Assembly: GCA_001899635.1 (NCBI GenBank) | Contig: MKVQ01000016.1 | Coordinates: 217,178 to 281,177, forward strand | Source of the DNA: Myxococcales bacterium 68-20 | Lineage (GTDB): Bacteria > Myxococcota_A > Polyangia > Polyangiales > Polyangiaceae | Reading direction: 5' to 3' | Length of the DNA stretch: 64,000 nt | Shown here: piece by piece, positions 1 to 8,878 of the stretch | Layout of the letters: each line of letters starts with the position of its first letter | Position numbering within the stretch: the first letter of the stretch is position 1 | The notes under the pieces: model-generated | The model's input: the letters and a program-made list of their open reading frames with translations, nothing else | Told to the model about the DNA's origin: nothing | Databases searched by the model: none | Translations under genes and position numbers: made by a program

Positions 1-1
1 G

Positions 2-733
2 GCGCGCTACGAGGCGGGCCTGACACGCTCGCGCGGAGCTCTGCACGTGGCGCGAGCCGTCTTCGCAGCGGCGGCCGCGGTCGACGACACCGAGCTCGGC
101 ACGGCCGGGGATCCGCCGGCGGCGAGGACGTTGCCGGCTCTGACGGAGCTGGTCCGCCGCGCCGAGGCTTCGCCGCTCGTCCGCGAGGGGCACGCACGCG
201 TGCTCGCGCAGCGGGCCGAGACCCGACGGCTCGAGGCGCAGACGCGACCGACGCTCTACGCCACCGGCTCGATCAACGGCCGCGCCGGCGGATCGCCGCC
301 GAACGGCGGATCGCTCCCGCCCGGCAACGGCTGGGCACCGATCGTCCCCAACTACGACGTCGGGGTCGTCCTCGCGTGGCCGCTGGTGGAGCCGACGTGG
401 GATCGACGAGCGGACGCATCGCGCCAGCGTGAGCACGCCGCCGAATCAGACACCGCGTTCGCGCTCCGCGAAGCACGCGCCGCCATCACCACGGCGTGGC
501 ACGAGGCCGAGATCGCAAGCCTCACGCTCGACGCTCTCGAGCGCAGCGCGGAGGCCGCGAAGGCCAACTACGACCAAGCCGAGCGCCGCTTCGAGGTCGG
601 GCTCGGGACGAGCACCGAGGTGGCCGATGCGCAGGCGCTCCGCACGGAGGCGGATATCCAGCTTGCGATCGGCCGCTTCCAGAAGGCGCGAACGCGCGTG
701 ATCCTCGCGCGCGCCGCGGCGGAGGTCCGATGA
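2..733 (+). CDS. TolC-like outer-membrane efflux protein, 3' part
   Basis: This is the C-terminal 243 residues of an outer-membrane factor, the channel that completes a tripartite RND pump. The reading frame is open to the left edge, so the true start lies outside the window. A GTG at 47 is probably internal, because the preceding codons read RYEAGL, a motif common in the helical repeats of this family. A second repeat reads RFEVGLGTSTEVADAQ near the end, with long Ala/Glu-rich helices between them. The stop overlaps the start of the adaptor gene (ATGA), so the two are translationally coupled. Family assignment is firm; the substrate is unknown. Confidence 0.85.
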   Translation, partial: ARYEAGLTRSRGALHVARAVFAAAAAVDDTELGTAGDPPAARTLPALTELVRRAEASPLVREGHARVLAQRAETRRLEAQTRPTLYATGSINGRAGGSPPNGGSLPPGNGWAPIVPNYDVGVVLAWPLVEPTWDRRADASRQREHAAESDTAFALREARAAITTAWHEAEIASLTLDALERSAEAAKANYDQAERRFEVGLGTSTEVADAQALRTEADIQLAIGRFQKARTRVILARAAAEVR

Positions 734-1992
734 CGACACGAGATCCGGCGCCGGGCGGAGCGCATCGAGCAGCCGACGCGGCGCGATCGAGCACGGGGGC
801 TCCGACGAAGGGCTGGCTCGTCCCTGTCGTCATCGTGAGCCTCGTCGTCGTCACGCTACTCTCCGGAGCGTTCCTGATCCGTCGGGCCGAGAGCGCGGTG
901 AACAAGGTCGCGCTCTCCGACGAGCCCAAGGGCGTCACCGTCGTGGCGGCCCAGGCGGTCCGCTATCGCGGGACACGTCGCTATGTGGGCACGTTGGAGC
1001 CGTGGCAGGAGGCCCGCGTCGGACCGCAGCTCGCCTCCGGATTCGTCGACACCGTGCTCGTCCGTCCCGGCGCGACTGCGAAACGCGGCGACGTCTTGGC
1101 AACGCTCGACTGCAGGAACGCCTCCGCAGCGAGCTCGGCGATCGCCCACCAAGCTCGCGCCCTCGAGGCGCAACAGAAGGCGGCCGCGCGCGAGGCGTCC
1201 CGGCTCGGCGAGCTCCTCGATGGCGGCTTCGCGTCACCGAACGAGGTCGAGCAGAAGCTCGCTCGATCCGCTGCGACCGAGGCGCAGATCCAGGCCCTCC
1301 TCGCGCAAGCCTCGAGCAAGTCGCTCGAGGTCGGGGACTGCCTTCTCCGCGCTCCGTTCGACGGCGAGATCGCCGCGCGTCTCGCGGACCCCGGCACGTT
1401 CGTCCGTCCAGGGATGCCCATCGTGCAGCTCGTCGACCGCTCGGTGGTGCGGCTCACGGCGTTCGTCCCGGAGATCGACTTCGACGCGGTGCCGCCGAAG
1501 ACGAACGTGACGATCCATCTTCTCGCGACGGGAAAGAAGCTGACAGGCGAGGTCGCGCGCCGCGCTCCGGCGGCGGATCTCTCGACGCGGACGGTTCGCT
1601 TCGAGGTCGACCTCGCGAACAACACGCACGAGATCCCCGTTGGAACGACCGCGGAGATCTCCGTCGAGGTCGGAGCCCCGGTCGACGCGACCGAGGTACC
1701 GCTCCTCGCAGCGAAAGTGCGCGGGAAGAAGGCATCGATCTTCGTGATCGAGGAGTCGTTCGCGAGGAAGGTAGACGTCGACGTGCTCGGCGAGCGTGAC
1801 GGCAGCCTGTTCGTGACGACGGCCCTCGCGCCGGGGGCACACGTCGTCACGCAGGGCCGCTCGCTCCTCGCGAACGGCGATCGCGTCACCGCCAAGGTCG
1901 AGGGCGCGTCGAAGCGCACCGCGCCTCTGAAGGACGCCGGAGCTCCGGCAGAGAAGGCAGCCGTGGACCGACCCGTCGAGAACGCACCATGA
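730..1992 (+). CDS. RND efflux periplasmic adaptor (membrane fusion protein)
   Basis: This is a 420-residue HlyD/AcrA-type adaptor that bridges the inner-membrane pump and the outer-membrane channel. The first ~25 residues are cytoplasmic, followed by one hydrophobic segment (VVIVSLVVVTLLSGAFL, about 33-50). The barrel-sandwich halves follow (VLVRPGATAKRGDVLATLD and DCLLRAPFDGEIAARL), separated by a coiled-coil hairpin rich in Ala, Gln and Glu. The start at 730 is chosen because its ATGA overlaps the upstream stop. A longer reading from GTG 496 would run inside the TolC gene. The tail after residue 400 is Lys/Ala-rich and may be disordered. The 3' end overlaps the permease start by 4 bases. 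Confidence 0.88.
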   Translation: MTTRDPAPGGAHRAADAARSSTGAPTKGWLVPVVIVSLVVVTLLSGAFLIRRAESAVNKVALSDEPKGVTVVAAQAVRYRGTRRYVGTLEPWQEARVGPQLASGFVDTVLVRPGATAKRGDVLATLDCRNASAASSAIAHQARALEAQQKAAAREASRLGELLDGGFASPNEVEQKLARSAATEAQIQALLAQASSKSLEVGDCLLRAPFDGEIAARLADPGTFVRPGMPIVQLVDRSVVRLTAFVPEIDFDAVPPKTNVTIHLLATGKKLTGEVARRAPAADLSTRTVRFEVDLANNTHEIPVGTTAEISVEVGAPVDATEVPLLAAKVRGKKASIFVIEESFARKVDVDVLGERDGSLFVTTALAPGAHVVTQGRSLLANGDRVTAKVEGASKRTAPLKDAGAPAEKAAVDRPVENAP

Positions 1993-4900
1993 CGCGGCTG
2001 GCGCTCAAGAATCCGCTCTTCGTCCTCATGCTGTCGATCGGCCTCCTCGTCTTCGCGGCGGTCGTCACTCCCCGCATGAGCGTCGACACGTTCCCGGAGC
2101 TCTCACCGCCCGTGCTCGTGATCGGCACGAAGGCCTCCGGAATGGGGCCGAAGGACGTCGAGAAGACGATCACCTGGCGCCTCGAGAAGGCCGTGAGCGC
2201 GACCCCCGGCGTCGACCACGTCGAGAGCATCTCTCGCAACGGGCTCAGCGTCATCTTCGTCTGGCTGAAATGGGGGACCAACCTCGACGCCGCGCAGTCG
2301 ACCGTGCAGCAGCAGGTCGCGTTCGCGATGTCGTCGGTTCCGAAGACGCTCGGCATCATCCCGCCCTTCATCCTCCCGTACGATCCATCGAACGCGCCGG
2401 TGATGCAGGTCGCCGTCTCCGGCGGCGGCCTCAGCGCCTCGCAGATCTACGACTACGCCGCGAACAGCGTCTCCCCGCTCATCGAAGGCATCCCGGGCGT
2501 CGCGAGCGCATCGGTCAACGGCGGGAAGGAGCGCCAGATCAACGTCGTCGTCGATCCGGTGAAGGCCGCTGCACGCGGACTCTCGTCGAGCGACGTCGCG
2601 CGGGCGATCGAGCGCTCGAACGCGCTCCTGCCGTCGGGCCGCTTCAACCCGAAGGCGTTCTCGGCCAACGTCTACACGAACGCGGTCCCAGCCGACGTCC
2701 AGGAGATCGGTGACGCGATCATCAAGGTGTCGGGCGGTCGTCCGGTCCGGATCGGAGACGTGGCGCGCATCGAGGACGGCGGGTCGAAGGACGCCCAGGC
2801 GGTCACGATCAACGGGGAGGTCGGCGTCTACCTCAACGTGCTCCGCGTCCCCGGCGGAAACGTCGTGGCGATCAACGACGCGATCAAGCGGATCGTCGCG
2901 GACCTGAAGGACCTCCCGCCGGGAGTGAAGGTCGAGCCGATCTTCGACCAGTCGACGTTCGTCCGCAGCACGATCGACGGCCTGAAACACGAGATCCTGC
3001 AGGCGCTCGCTCTGATCGGCGTCGTCATCCTGCTGTTCCTCCAGAGCCCGCGCTCGGTACTGATCGCCGCGATCTCGGTGCCGGTGTCGTTCGCCATCAT
3101 CCTGATCGTCCTCTACGTCACCGGTCAGAGCCTGAACGCGTTCACGCTGGGCGGACTCACCCTCGCGATGGGACCACTCGTCGACATCTCCGTCGTCGTC
3201 CTCGAGTCGATCCACCGGAGCTCTCACGGGCGCGGGCGCGTGATGGCTGCGCTCACCGGCGCGACCTCGGTCGCGCTCGCGGCGCTGGCGGCTACGCTTG
3301 CGACGATCGCGGTGCTCCTGCCCGTGGTCCTCCTCACCGGGCTCGCGAAGAAGCTCTTCGTGCCGCTCGCGATCACGGTCGCCACGGGGATGGTCGCCGG
3401 CTACGTCGTCTCGATGATCGTCACGCCGGTGGCGTGCCGGTACTTCCTTCCGCGGCACCACACCGAGCCCGGACGGCTCGCGCGGGCGCTCCAGGGCGTC
3501 GTGTCGGGGATCGCGATCCGGTACTCGCAGGCGCTCCGCGCCGTCCTCGGTCATCGCGCCTGGGTCATCGGCGCTGCGATCGTCCTCGTGAGCGCGAGCG
3601 TGTGGGCGAGCAGCCGCCTACCGGCGACGTTCTTCCCCGAGATCGACGAGTCGATGGAGCGCGTCTACGTGCGCTTCACGCCCGGCACGTCCCTCGAGGA
3701 GGCCTCCGAGATGACGGTGGCGATGGCGCGAACGCTGAAGGAGAAGCTCCCGCCCGGAAGCGTCGAGCTCGTCCTCACGAACGTCGGCTCGCCGAGCAAA
3801 GCACGCTCGGCGATGACGAGCCCGAACATGGGCACGCATCAGGGCTTCATCCGTGTCGCGCTGGCCGACGCGAGCAAGCGTGAGCTCGATCAGCGCGAGC
3901 TCGCCGATCGGATGCGGGAGATCCTCGAGCACAGCTACCCCGGCGTGGACTTCCTCCAGGCGCCAGGCGGCCTCGTCGCGAGCGTGTTCTCGAACGGCTA
4001 CATCGCGCCGCTCGTCGTGGAGGTGCGCGGAGACGATCTCGGCGCTCTACTCGATCAGTCGAAGGCCGTCGCCGAGGTCGCTCGCACCGTACCCGGGATC
4101 CGCGACGTCTACGTCCGCCTCGAAGACGACTATCCGGAGCTCCGGGTGAACACCGATCGTGAGACGGCAGGCCTCGTCGGAGTCTCGGCTCGCGACGCCG
4201 CTCAGACGACGCTGGAGGCCACGCTCGGGAACGTCAACACACCGGCCGTGTGGACCGATCCCGGCAACGGTCAGTCGTACTACGTCGTGACCTACTACGA
4301 CGATGGCGTGGTCCAGGACACCGCCGCGATCGGTGAGGTCCCGGTGCGCGTCGGCGAGAGCGGCGCACCGGTCACGCTCGGCGCCTACGGCAACATCACC
4401 CGTGACGTCGGACCGGTGCTCATCACCCGCAACGAGCTCACGCGCGCGGCTCACGTCTTCATGCAGACCGAAGGGCGCGACATCGGCAGCGCCGCGACCG
4501 AGCTCGAGAAGAAGCTCGCCGCCGACGAGCGAACGCGGAGCGTGAACGCTCGCTTCGTGGGTCAGGTCCAGCTCATGCGCGAGACGTTCTCCGGCCTCGG
4601 CGTCGCGCTCGGGCTCGCGGTGATGGTGGTCTTCATGATCATGGCGACGCAGTTCAAGTCGCTACGCCTGCCGCTCGTCATGCTGTTCACGATCCCGGTG
4701 TCCCTCGTTGGCATCGTCGGGGCGCTGACCGCGGCCGGGCAAGGCCTCTCGATCACCGCGCTGATGGGCGTCCTGATGGTGATCGGCATCGCGGTGTCGA
4801 ACGGCATCCTGCTCGTCGATCACGCGAACCGTGAGCTCAGGGCCGGCGCGTCGCCGGTCGACGCGATCGTCGACGCGGCGCGCGTGCGCTTCACGCCGAT

Positions 4901-5141
4901 CGCGATGACCAGCCTCGCGACCATCTTCGGCCTACTTCCGACGGCGCTCGGGCTCGACGAGGCGTCGGCCTCCAATCGTCCCCTGGCGCTCGCCGTCGTC
5001 GGCGGCCTTCTCTCGTCGACGGCGCTCTCGCTCTTCCTCGTGCCGACGATGTTCACCCTGCTCGCGCGGCGCCCAACCGTCGACCCGGAGGAAGCCGAGC
5101 TCGAGGCTTCGCCGCCCACGCCTCACGGCGCGAGCGCATGA
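1989..5141 (+). CDS. RND-family efflux permease with atypical proton-relay residues
   Basis: This 1050-residue inner-membrane pump is the usual length for the AcrB/HAE superfamily. TM1 is at the N-terminus (LFVLMLSIGLLVFAAVV), with large periplasmic loops after TM1 and TM7. Two relay positions differ from AcrB. The TM4 Asp-Asp pair is Asp399-Ile (LVDIS), and the TM10 lysine position reads Ser937 in VSNGILLVD. A related branch of uncharacterised permeases shares that VSN pattern, so this need not mean loss of function. It forms an operon with the two upstream genes through 4-base overlaps. Substrate is not predictable. The second permease at 16614-19790 keeps the classical residues. Confidence 0.88.
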   Translation: MTRLALKNPLFVLMLSIGLLVFAAVVTPRMSVDTFPELSPPVLVIGTKASGMGPKDVEKTITWRLEKAVSATPGVDHVESISRNGLSVIFVWLKWGTNLDAAQSTVQQQVAFAMSSVPKTLGIIPPFILPYDPSNAPVMQVAVSGGGLSASQIYDYAANSVSPLIEGIPGVASASVNGGKERQINVVVDPVKAAARGLSSSDVARAIERSNALLPSGRFNPKAFSANVYTNAVPADVQEIGDAIIKVSGGRPVRIGDVARIEDGGSKDAQAVTINGEVGVYLNVLRVPGGNVVAINDAIKRIVADLKDLPPGVKVEPIFDQSTFVRSTIDGLKHEILQALALIGVVILLFLQSPRSVLIAAISVPVSFAIILIVLYVTGQSLNAFTLGGLTLAMGPLVDISVVVLESIHRSSHGRGRVMAALTGATSVALAALAATLATIAVLLPVVLLTGLAKKLFVPLAITVATGMVAGYVVSMIVTPVACRYFLPRHHTEPGRLARALQGVVSGIAIRYSQALRAVLGHRAWVIGAAIVLVSASVWASSRLPATFFPEIDESMERVYVRFTPGTSLEEASEMTVAMARTLKEKLPPGSVELVLTNVGSPSKARSAMTSPNMGTHQGFIRVALADASKRELDQRELADRMREILEHSYPGVDFLQAPGGLVASVFSNGYIAPLVVEVRGDDLGALLDQSKAVAEVARTVPGIRDVYVRLEDDYPELRVNTDRETAGLVGVSARDAAQTTLEATLGNVNTPAVWTDPGNGQSYYVVTYYDDGVVQDTAAIGEVPVRVGESGAPVTLGAYGNITRDVGPVLITRNELTRAAHVFMQTEGRDIGSAATELEKKLAADERTRSVNARFVGQVQLMRETFSGLGVALGLAVMVVFMIMATQFKSLRLPLVMLFTIPVSLVGIVGALTAAGQGLSITALMGVLMVIGIAVSNGILLVDHANRELRAGASPVDAIVDAARVRFTPIAMTSLATIFGLLPTALGLDEASASNRPLALAVVGGLLSSTALSLFLVPTMFTLLARRPTVDPEEAELEASPPTPHGASA

Positions 5142-5336
5142 AGCAAGCTCGCAGCGATCGACACACGGTCCTCGGCGACGCGCGTCACGGCATCATCACG
5201 GCGCACACGTCCCCTCTGTCCGCTCTCGGGACATGCAGAGAACGCAGCGCTCGCTCGACGACACCGACAGAACGCGGTCGCCCGAGGAGAACGAAGCGAA
5301 CGAGACTCGAAGCTCGCGCCCCAAGCCCCGCAGAGA

Positions 5337-5465
5337 TCAGCTCTTGCGGTGCGCCTGGTAGATGCGCGAACGACGACCGCGATCCTTCGCCTTGAGCTTC
5401 GCGCGGTAGCGCTTGCTCTTCGTGCGGTTCGACTTGCGCGGCTTCTTGGAGAGGATCAGGTACAT
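5337..5465 (-). CDS. 42-residue highly basic protein
   Basis: This is a short reading frame starting at the ATG at 5465 and ending at the TGA at 5337. It encodes 42 residues, of which about 18 are Lys or Arg. It opens MYLILSKKPRKSNRTKSKRY and ends YQAHRKS, with clear coding-type third positions. The pattern resembles tiny ribosome- or nucleic-acid-associated proteins, but I do not recognise a named family. It lies between the RND operon and the sigma-factor gene, downstream of the latter on the same strand. It is too short for common ORF cut-offs and would be easy to miss. No strong Shine-Dalgarno sequence is visible. Function unknown. Confidence 0.6.
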   Translation of the reverse strand: MYLILSKKPRKSNRTKSKRYRAKLKAKDRGRRSRIYQAHRKS

Positions 5466-5587
5466 GGCGGGTCTTCTGTGACAGGGGGCACAAAGACGCG
5501 CCCACGAGGACGGTCGGATTTAGCCGAGGTCGCCTGGCATCGCAAGTAGTGGGCACGACCGGGGGCCGGCGAGCGGTCCGGTCGGGC

Positions 5588-6586
5588 TCAGGGAGCAGGC
5601 CGGCGGAGGGTGACGGTCCCGCCGAACTTGAACCCATGGAAGGTCACCTCGAGGCGCTGGCCGGCGTCGTCGCGCTTCATCGTGACGTCGACCACCTGCT
5701 TCAGCCCGGTGTCGTTCGTCAGTCCGAGCCGGGCGCCACGGGCGGTCTTGTCGAAGGTCGTGATCGACCAGGCGGTCTTGAAGCCCGGGGTCACGAGCTC
5801 GATCCGGCTGCCGTGGACGTGAACCGCCGCGCCCTTCTTTTCCCGGGTGAGAAGCCGCTCCTCGGCAGAGGTCAGCGTACGGCTCGGCCGCACGCTCTGC
5901 ACCACCCAGTCCCCCTCGGCTTCTTTCACGAGCGCGTCCATCGGCGACGACGAGGGGGCCGTCGGTGTGGCCAGCTCGGGTTCCGGGGCAATCGCCTCGC
6001 GCGGATCGTAGGCCGAGAGGCCGAGCGCGCTCAGCCCTGCGAGCACGGCCGCCACGCCGAAGAGGCCGGTCCAGCGTGACCGGAGCGCTCGCCGAAGGCG
6101 CGACACCCGCTGCCGAACGACGGGCGCCGGCACGCCGTTCTCCGAAGCGATGTCGGCGAGGCGCTCGCCGGCGTGCTCGCGAACGAGCCACTCCATCGTC
6201 TCGGCTTCGCGTCGGCTGCGTTTCTCCCCGAGCAGCGCATGGAGCACCTCGCGCTCTTCGAAGGCGACGGGCTGGACCGGGACGGCTTCGGCCGGCTCGT
6301 CGACGTCCGCCATGCGTGCGGCAGCTCGCGCCTTTTGTCGGTGATAATCCGCGATCTTGTGGCGAGCGATGCCGGTCAGCCAGCGCCGGAGCTCCTCGGG
6401 ATCCGGCGGGATGGACGGGGATGCCAGTGCATCCGCCAGTACCGTCTGGGCAACGTCCTCCACTTCCTGGAGCGGGACTCGACGCCTCAGCAGTGCAGTG
6501 AGGCCGCGGCGAACGTCACGTCCGCCGAGCGCCTCCCGATGCTCGAGACCAGCGGCACGTCCGGCGGAGGAGAAGGCCATCGTCAT
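5588..6586 (-). CDS. Sigma-70-like factor fused to a membrane segment and C-terminal domain
   Basis: This 332-residue protein has three parts. Residues ~25-95 look like sigma region 2 (VEDVAQTVLADAL, then WLTGIARHKIADYHRQ). Residues ~130-172 look like region 4, with a helix-turn-helix (RLADIASENGVPAPVVRQRV). A hydrophobic segment at ~173-193 (GLFGVAAVLAGLSALGLSAY) is followed by a ~140-residue tail with a beta-rich ending (LEVTFHGFKFGGTVTLRR). ECF sigma factors are normally under 220 residues, so this is a sigma factor carrying its own membrane anchor and an apparent extracytoplasmic domain. That would let it act as a membrane-tethered factor without a separate anti-sigma gene. None is next to it. 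Confidence 0.75.
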   Translation of the reverse strand: MTMAFSSAGRAAGLEHREALGGRDVRRGLTALLRRRVPLQEVEDVAQTVLADALASPSIPPDPEELRRWLTGIARHKIADYHRQKARAAARMADVDEPAEAVPVQPVAFEEREVLHALLGEKRSRREAETMEWLVREHAGERLADIASENGVPAPVVRQRVSRLRRALRSRWTGLFGVAAVLAGLSALGLSAYDPREAIAPEPELATPTAPSSSPMDALVKEAEGDWVVQSVRPSRTLTSAEERLLTREKKGAAVHVHGSRIELVTPGFKTAWSITTFDKTARGARLGLTNDTGLKQVVDVTMKRDDAGQRLEVTFHGFKFGGTVTLRRPAP

Positions 6587-6771
6587 GAAGGTTCCATCGT
6601 CGGAGCGATGCCGGTGTGACGGCCGAGCTCGCGTTTTTCGGCGCTCGAGCTCGGGTGGCGCAGGCGCCGAGGAGGCGGTCGACGATCCCCGACGGAAGAG
6701 TTGACGGGAAATGGGCTCGGTTCATTCCCTCGAAGACGACGACCCGTTTAACGACTAAGTTTGTCGCCACT

Positions 6772-7134
6772 TTGCACGTCCGTCTCGTCAATGAGTTCCG
6801 CTTCGAGGCCGCCCACCGCCTGCCCCAGGTACCGCCTGGGCACAAATGCGAGCGCTTGCATGGGCACTCGTTCAAGATCGAGCTTTCGGTCGCCGGGCCG
6901 GTCGACCCGAAGACCGGGTGGTTCATCGACTTCGGCGTGGTCCAGGAGGCGTGGCAGCCGCTCTACGACAGGCTCGACCACAACTACCTCAACGAGATCG
7001 AGGGCCTCGAGAACCCGACGAGCGAGAACCTCGCGAAGTGGATCTGGGACCGGATGAAGGAGAAGCTTCCGTCACTCGTTCGGGTGACGATCTTCGAGAC
7101 CTGCGACGCGCGTTGCGAGTACGAAGGCTCGTGA
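6772..7134 (+). CDS. queD: 6-carboxytetrahydropterin synthase-like QueD
   Basis: This enzyme of the QueD/6-pyruvoyl-tetrahydropterin synthase family makes 6-carboxy-5,6,7,8-tetrahydropterin for queuosine and other deazapurines. The zinc ligands are visible as His15 (FEAAHRLP), His30 and His32 (RLHGHSF). The catalytic Cys26 lies in HKCERLH, with Asp70-His71 in RLDHNYLN and the terminal [11 protein letters not shown] chose the TTG at 6772 (MHVRLVNEF) because it gives 120 residues, the family length. The frame stays open upstream to GTG 6616, but that extension has no homology-like character and overlaps the promoter side of the sigma gene. No other queuosine gene is adjacent. Confidence 0.8.
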   Translation: MHVRLVNEFRFEAAHRLPQVPPGHKCERLHGHSFKIELSVAGPVDPKTGWFIDFGVVQEAWQPLYDRLDHNYLNEIEGLENPTSENLAKWIWDRMKEKLPSLVRVTIFETCDARCEYEGS

Positions 7135-7161
7135 TCGACTGCTAGCCTCGACGAGGATCCG

Positions 7162-7458
7162 ATGGCGAAAGTACTCGTCTGCCGCTGCGAGGATGTGACC
7201 CTTCACGAGCTGGAGGACGCCGTGGCTCGCGGTCACGACGACATCGAGTCGCTCAAGCGCTACACCGGCTTCGGCACGGGTTGGTGCCAGGGGAAAGGCT
7301 GCGTTGCGGTTTGCGCGCGCCTCCTCGCCGAGCGTGGAGGTGATGCGTCGCTCCCCTTCACGCCTCGCCCGCCGTTCCATCCCCTGCCCCTCGCCGATCT
7401 CGCCGGCCTCGCGGAGGTCGCCGAGGAAGACGCCGGCGCCGGACGACCTCCGCACTAG
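7162..7458 (+). CDS. BFD-like [2Fe-2S]-binding protein
   Basis: This is a 98-residue protein. Its first ~55 residues match the BFD/NirB-type [2Fe-2S] domain: Cys8 and Cys10 in [10 protein letters not shown], then two cysteines in [12 protein letters not shown]. The helix between them ([21 protein letters not shown]) is typical. In this family the cluster serves electron transfer or docking, for example bacterioferritin-associated ferredoxin or the small domain of amine dehydrogenases. The Pro-rich tail after residue 65 has no recognised domain. It is followed by a short gap before the zinc-ribbon gene. No bacterioferritin is in the window, so the partner is unknown. Confidence 0.75.
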   Translation: MAKVLVCRCEDVTLHELEDAVARGHDDIESLKRYTGFGTGWCQGKGCVAVCARLLAERGGDASLPFTPRPPFHPLPLADLAGLAEVAEEDAGAGRPPH

Positions 7459-7527
7459 CGAGAGCCCTCACGCGCGAGGCACGGCCCGAGGTCGAACGTC
7501 GAAGACACGAGCCCGAGGAAGCGATCG

Positions 7528-7983
7528 ATGACCGTCCCCACCGTGAGCTGTACCAACTGCGGAAAGAACTTCACGACGGACGACCTCCGCGGGACCAACT
7601 GCCGGTACTGCGGGACCCTGTTCGCGCACCACGCGCGTGCGGCCCAGCAGGTGGCGGTCGTCAACCAGATGCTGGCTGATCGGAACGGCAACGGGATCCC
7701 GGATGCATTCGAGGGCATCGTCGCGAACGCGCAGGCGAACGCGATGAACCAGGCGTTCGGCATGAACGCCAATCCGTACACCCCGTACAATCCGTACAAC
7801 CCGCACGGTCAGCCCGGTCCGATGATGGGACCGGCCATCCAGATCCACAACGCTCACATGCAGCAGGTGGCGCATGCGACGCGGACGGCGAACAAGACGG
7901 TCACCATCGCCATCGTCGCGGCCGTCCTCGTGATCATGCTCAGTTTCGGCATCGGCATCGCATCGATGCTCCTCGTCGGGTGA
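7528..7983 (+). CDS. Zinc-ribbon membrane protein
   Basis: This is a 151-residue protein. Residues ~8-30 form a zinc ribbon with two CxxC pairs (CTNC, then CRYC). An acidic loop (DRNGNGIPDAFEG, ~51-63) resembles a calcium-binding EF-hand or thrombospondin type-3 loop. A central Asn/Pro/Tyr/Met-rich stretch includes YTPYNPYNPHG, and one C-terminal membrane helix follows (VTIAIVAAVLVIMLSFGIGI). This suggests a tail-anchored protein with its ribbon in the cytoplasm. The family is unnamed as far as I can tell. The stop codon begins directly at the edge of the tandem repeat that precedes the SDR gene. Confidence 0.7.
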   Translation: MTVPTVSCTNCGKNFTTDDLRGTNCRYCGTLFAHHARAAQQVAVVNQMLADRNGNGIPDAFEGIVANAQANAMNQAFGMNANPYTPYNPYNPHGQPGPMMGPAIQIHNAHMQQVAHATRTANKTVTIAIVAAVLVIMLSFGIGIASMLLVG

Positions 7984-8063
7984 GAGAGACCACTCCGGGA
8001 GAGAGAGCACTCCGGGAGAGAGAGCACTCCGGGAGAGAGAGACCACTCCGGGAGAGAGAGCAC
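7982..8063 (+). repeat. 17/19-bp tandem repeat in the SDR leader
   Basis: Four full copies and one partial copy of GAGAGAG(AC)CACTCCGGGA occupy nearly the whole gap between the zinc-ribbon stop and the SDR start. Copies at 7982-8000 and 8035-8053 are 19 bp; those at 8001-8017 and 8018-8034 are 17 bp. The last partial copy begins at 8054. Each copy carries a GGGAGAG run that looks like a Shine-Dalgarno sequence, and the last lies about 8-14 bases before ATG 8067. Copy number could therefore alter spacing or ribosome loading. Confidence 0.9.
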
Positions 8064-8066
8064 CTC

Positions 8067-8870
8067 ATGTTCCCCAACGTCTTCGCCCCGAACCTCCTCG
8101 CCGGAAAGTCTGCGCTCGTCACCGGAGGCGGCAGCGGTATCGGCGCCGGCATCGCGCGCCTGTTCGCGCAGCATGGTGCGAAGGTGGCGCTCGTCGGGCG
8201 CACCGCCCAGAAGCTCGAGACGACAGCGTCCGCGATCAAGGAGGCCGGCGGCGTCGCGACGATCCATCCGTGTGACGTCCGCGACTACCCCGCGCTCGAG
8301 ACGGCGATCAACGACGCCGCCGACGCGAACGGCGGGCTCGATGTGCTCGTGAACAGCGCCGCAGGCAACTTCCTCGCGCCCGCCGCCACGTTGAGCGCGA
8401 ACGGCTTCCGCGCCGTCGTCGACATCGATCTCTGCGGGACGTTCAACGCGTGCCGCGCGGCGTTCGCTCACCTGTCGAAGCGCGGCGGCTCGATCGTCAG
8501 CATCACGGCAACGCAGGCCGACGTCCCGACCCCGCTCCAGTGCCATGTCGGCGCGGCGAAGGCGGGCATCGCGAAGCTCACGCGCGACCTCGCGCTCGAG
8601 TGGAGCAAGCTCGGCATCCGCGTGACGGCGATCGCGCCCGGCCCGATCGAGGGAACCGAGGGCATGAGCCGCCTCGCGCCCGGCGACGCCGAGCAGCAGC
8701 TGAAGAGCCGCGTCCCGCTCGGTCGCTACGGGACGATCGAGGAGGTCGCCAACGCCACGCTCTTCCTCGTCTCGCCCGCGAGCGCGTACATCACGGGCAC
8801 GACGCTGCTGATCGATGGCGGCACCTCGCTCATCGGTCCGGGCCCGTTCCTCGAGATGATGGGCTTCTGA
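8067..8870 (+). CDS. SDR, 2,4-dienoyl-CoA reductase-like
   Basis: This 267-residue classical short-chain dehydrogenase has the NAD(P) motif GGGSGIGAGIA near residue 20, a VLVNSAAGNF strand, and the late motif GPIEGTEGMSRLAP. That last motif is characteristic of the peroxisomal-type 2,4-dienoyl-CoA reductase branch, which removes double bases during unsaturated fatty acid beta-oxidation. The usual catalytic tyrosine position is replaced around QCHVGAAKAG, as is normal for that branch, which lacks the YxxxK tyrosine. The start at ATG 8067 is chosen over the in-frame GTG upstream, which would translate the tandem repeat. No other beta-oxidation gene is adjacent. Confidence 0.8.
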   Translation: MFPNVFAPNLLAGKSALVTGGGSGIGAGIARLFAQHGAKVALVGRTAQKLETTASAIKEAGGVATIHPCDVRDYPALETAINDAADANGGLDVLVNSAAGNFLAPAATLSANGFRAVVDIDLCGTFNACRAAFAHLSKRGGSIVSITATQADVPTPLQCHVGAAKAGIAKLTRDLALEWSKLGIRVTAIAPGPIEGTEGMSRLAPGDAEQQLKSRVPLGRYGTIEEVANATLFLVSPASAYITGTTLLIDGGTSLIGPGPFLEMMGF

Positions 8871-8878
8871 GGCGCGGC

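Noticed and set aside
5138-5395. 85-codon frame after the first RND permease
   Set aside because: It starts by ATGA overlap but has Arg/Thr/Ser-rich shadow composition and crosses the better-supported 42-residue gene on the other strand.
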